A program made the translations under genes and the position numbers. This document shows positions 61,557 through 64,000 of a DNA stretch of 64,000 nucleotides, piece by piece. Position 1 is the first letter of the stretch, and each line of letters opens with the position of its first letter. The notes below the pieces were generated by a model that was not told the origin of the DNA, did not search any database, and worked only from the letters and a program-made list of their open reading frames with translations. The stretch spans positions 9,300-73,299 of the forward strand of contig DATHDG010000006.1 in NCBI GenBank assembly GCA_035319125.1, in the 5' to 3' direction. The stretch is from Fen-1308 sp035319125 (lineage in GTDB: Bacteria; Nitrospirota; Thermodesulfovibrionia; Thermodesulfovibrionales; Dissulfurispiraceae).

Positions 61557-64000
61557 ATGAAAAAAAATCCGAAAAATGCCAAAAGAAAGGATGCCAAGGG
61601 AACAAATGCCACGCCTCAGTCGAAGAAAAAAACGGTCCCTCCATCATCCCTCAAGACGGTCCAGAAGAAACCCACTCCGGAAGCGGTGAGAAAGGCTGTT
61701 GACACCGGGACGCAGAAGGACCGCTTTTACGTCGTTGGAATGGGCGGGTCCGCAGGCTCTTTGGAGGCCTTTGAGGAGTTCTTCCGCAATATGCCCGATA
61801 CCAGCGGTGCGGCCTTTGTCCTTGTTTCCCATCTCGACCCTACACATAAAGGCGTAATGCCCGAGCTGATCCAGCGCCATACGAAGATGAAGGTCTTCGA
61901 GGCCGAGGACGGGATGAAGGTAAATCCGAACTGCGTCTATGTGATTCCCTCGAACAAGGACATGGGCATCCTGCACGGCACCCTTCAGCTGCTAGAACCC
62001 ACTGCAACGCGGGGCCTGCGCTTACCCATAGATTTCTTTTTCAAGCACCTTGGGCAAGACCAGAAAGAACGGTCCGTAGGCATAATCGTTTCAGGCATGG
62101 GCACTGACGGCACCGCTGGGATCAAGACGATAAAGGAGAATTCGGGGATGGTCATGGTCCAGGACCCCGAAAATGCAAAGTTCGACAGCATGCCGCGCAG
62201 CGCGATAGATACGGGGCTGGCGGACTACGTCACGCCCTCGGAGAATCTGCCTGCAAAGCTTGTGGGATACCTGAAACAGACGGCAAAGCCCATCACCGAG
62301 CCCGTAATAGCAGAAGAGAGGATAATAAGCGACCTCCAGAAGATATTCATCATCCTGCGCGGACAGACCGGCAACGACTTCTCGCTCTACAAAAAAAGCA
62401 CCATACTCCGCCGCATCGAGCGCCGAATGAACGTCCATCAGATAGTCACGACAAGGGAGTATGTCGAATTCCTGCAGGCCAACCCCCATGAAGTGGAGCT
62501 GCTCTTCAAAGAGCTGCTTATCGGGGTGACGAGTTTTTTCAGGGACCCGGACGCCTTCGATTCTCTGAAGGAAAAGGTCATCCCCGATATACTGGCCAAG
62601 AGGGAAAAAGATCGCATGATAAGGGTCTGGGTGCCGGGATGCTCGACGGGCGAAGAGGCTTATTCGGCGGCAATCATCTTTTCGGAATGCATCAGAAAGC
62701 TCAAGCCGGCCGTCGATTACAAGGTACAAATATTTGCAACCGATATCGATAAAGAGGCCATAGACAAGGCCCGCCAGGGTATATATCCGGCAAACATAGC
62801 CGCCGACATGTCGCGCGAGAGGCTCGAAAGGTTCTTCCTCAAGGAGGACAATCGCTACCAGATCAGCAAGAGCATAAGGGAGATGGTTGTCTTCGCGCCT
62901 CACAACGTGATAATGGACCCGCCCTTTACCAAGCTGGACCTGATCTGTTGCAGGAACCTGCTTATTTACCTTACGGCTGAATTGCAGAAAAAGCTGCTGG
63001 CGGTTTTCCATTACGGCCTCAAGCCCGACGGGGTGCTGTTTCTGGGCACCTCCGAATCGGTCGGAAGGTTTACGGATTTCTTCGCTTCCATTGATGCCAG
63101 ATGGAAGATATACCAGCGCCGCACGGCTGTTCAGTCACCCGCAGAGGCTGGCGATTTCGCCCTTTTCTACCGTGATGCGGGACAAACGGGCAGATTGGTG
63201 AAACCTCAACCGGCAGAACTCACCTCGATCCCGGAAATAGCCAACCGCATTCTGCTCGAAAACTTCACGCCCTCGGCAGTCTTCGTCAACGACCAGGGGG
63301 ACGTTTTGTACATCCATGGGAGGACGGGCAAATACCTTGAGCCGCCTGCAGGCAAGGCCAATGTCAATCTCTTTGCGATGGCCCGCGAAGGGCTGCGGAT
63401 CGAGCTACCGAGCGCGCTAAGGGAGGCCAAGGCGCAAAACAGGGTTGTAACGCTCAAGGATGTAAGGGTGAAGACCAATGGCGACTTTCAGAATATAGAC
63501 CTCACCGTAAAACCTCTTTCTCAGCAGGGAATGTCGCAGCAGATTTTCATGATCGTCTTCAAAGAGCTGGAAATGCCTCCCAAGGAAGAGCTGCCGACAA
63601 AGGGGCGCGGGGCCTCGTACGCAAGGCTCAAGGCGAACAATATCGAGCTCGAAAAGGAACTAAGACGCACCAGGGAACTCCTGCAATCTACCAGCGAAGA
63701 GATGCAGTTGTCGCAGGAGGAGCTGAAGTCCACCAATGAAGAGCTGCAATCCACAAACGAAGAGCTGCAATCCACAAACGAAGAGCTGTCGAGCTCAAAG
63801 GAAGAGATGCAGTCCCTCAATGAAGAGCTCATGACCGTCAATACCGAGCTTCAGGCGAAGATCGGCGAACTGACCCAGGCCAACGACGACATGAAGAACA
63901 TGCTGAACAGGACCGAGATAGCGACCATATTCCTGGACTGCGACCTCAAGATCAGGAGATACACGCCCGAGGCGACCAAGCTGTTCAACCTGATCCAGAG
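61557..64000 (+). CDS. CheB-CheR fusion chemotaxis protein with coiled coil and PAS domain, 3'-truncated
   Basis: The frame stays open to the window end (814 codons), from ATG 61557 with CGGAGGCG upstream. After a Lys-rich tail (1-55), the CheB methylesterase domain shows its Ser in MGGSAGSLEAF, His in VSHLDPTHKG and Asp in SGMGTDGTAG. The CheR domain follows (about 260-525), with the SAM-binding VWVPGCSTGEEAYS and LICCRNLLIYL. A coiled coil of tandem STNEELQ repeats (about 690-765) leads into a PAS domain (IATIFLDCDLKIRRYTPEA) that is cut. There is no receiver domain before CheB, as in known fusions; a kinase module often follows. It should modify or sense via chemoreceptor-type pathways. 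Confidence 0.93.
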   Translation, partial: MKKNPKNAKRKDAKGTNATPQSKKKTVPPSSLKTVQKKPTPEAVRKAVDTGTQKDRFYVVGMGGSAGSLEAFEEFFRNMPDTSGAAFVLVSHLDPTHKGVMPELIQRHTKMKVFEAEDGMKVNPNCVYVIPSNKDMGILHGTLQLLEPTATRGLRLPIDFFFKHLGQDQKERSVGIIVSGMGTDGTAGIKTIKENSGMVMVQDPENAKFDSMPRSAIDTGLADYVTPSENLPAKLVGYLKQTAKPITEPVIAEERIISDLQKIFIILRGQTGNDFSLYKKSTILRRIERRMNVHQIVTTREYVEFLQANPHEVELLFKELLIGVTSFFRDPDAFDSLKEKVIPDILAKREKDRMIRVWVPGCSTGEEAYSAAIIFSECIRKLKPAVDYKVQIFATDIDKEAIDKARQGIYPANIAADMSRERLERFFLKEDNRYQISKSIREMVVFAPHNVIMDPPFTKLDLICCRNLLIYLTAELQKKLLAVFHYGLKPDGVLFLGTSESVGRFTDFFASIDARWKIYQRRTAVQSPAEAGDFALFYRDAGQTGRLVKPQPAELTSIPEIANRILLENFTPSAVFVNDQGDVLYIHGRTGKYLEPPAGKANVNLFAMAREGLRIELPSALREAKAQNRVVTLKDVRVKTNGDFQNIDLTVKPLSQQGMSQQIFMIVFKELEMPPKEELPTKGRGASYARLKANNIELEKELRRTRELLQSTSEEMQLSQEELKSTNEELQSTNEELQSTNEELSSSKEEMQSLNEELMTVNTELQAKIGELTQANDDMKNMLNRTEIATIFLDCDLKIRRYTPEATKLFNLIQ
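63717..63800 (+). repeat. 21-base tandem repeat encoding STNEELQ units
   Basis: The unit GAAGAGCTGCAATCCACAAA plus C occurs exactly at 63738-63758 and 63759-63779, with diverged copies before (63717) and after (63780). It encodes the seven-residue heptads of the CheB-CheR coiled coil, so copy number could vary by slippage without frameshift. Confidence 0.85.

Noticed and set aside
62091..63011. 306-codon open frame on the minus strand
   Set aside because: It is antisense to the CheB-CheR gene, whose motifs are intact on the plus strand; composition looks like a shadow.

Overview
This 64 kb window looks like chromosomal DNA of an anaerobic, motile, diderm bacterium. It carries a 3-3 cross-link peptidoglycan pair, a lytic transglycosylase, PilT ATPases, chemotaxis parts (Cache chemoreceptor, CheV, CheB-CheR fusion), system II cytochrome c maturation (ResB/CcsA type), an [FeFe]-hydrogenase-like sensor and a cytoplasmic molybdopterin oxidoreductase. 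The mixture resembles Nitrospirota or Desulfobacterota. That placement is an impression from gene content only; there is no rRNA to test it.

Layout. 1-2.0 kb: MepK-like endopeptidase (5' end outside the window) and YcbB-type L,D-transpeptidase. 2.1-4.5 kb: cNMP/CBS/DUF294 protein and a DEDDh exonuclease. 4.6-7.5 kb: HydS-like hydrogenase sensor with a PAS domain, overlapping a SpoIIE-type phosphatase. 18.4 down to 7.6 kb (minus strand): eight closely packed genes, namely two TSUP halves, Mo enzyme, ferredoxin, NuoG-like ferredoxin, NuoF-C/GltD flavoprotein, ArsC-like phosphatase and a PEP-synthase-like protein with a lectin-like tail. 18.6-26.5 kb: MtfA, Dtd, a small secreted protein, Kup, a TDT transporter, a divergent RelA/SpoT-like protein and a WD40 lipoprotein. 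26.6-35.2 kb: TrpE/PabB, REC-GGDEF, a degenerate kinase, ResB, CcsA-type protein, TsaD and a YfcE-type phosphoesterase. 35.2-46.8 kb: MBL/beta-CASP nuclease, an HDOD/GGDEF cluster, ZapA and a coiled-coil protein, Slt, AroC, GlgB, a zinc dehydrogenase and CheV. 46.9-51.7 kb: cupin, chemoreceptor, two small secreted proteins in an AT-rich accessory stretch, and PilZ. 51.7-60.0 kb: SecA, two PilT-type ATPases (one with a doubled N-domain), RlmB and a CysE-CysS fusion. 60.1-64 kb: a PIN/RHH toxin-antitoxin pair, a GIY-YIG gene bracketed by inverted palindromic repeats, and a CheB-CheR fusion running off the end.

How the genes fit together. The eight-gene minus-strand block can be read as sulfur-anion transport feeding a soluble, NAD(P)H-linked Mo oxidoreductase, with two regulatory-looking or unknown proteins at its end. 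The HydS/phosphatase pair converges on it and could sense H2 or redox state. Several signalling proteins are unorthodox: a kinase without its phospho-acceptor His, a RelA-like fold with altered motifs, and the hydrogenase with Ala in place of the proton-relay Cys. No tRNA, rRNA, CRISPR array, prophage or complete insertion sequence was recognised.
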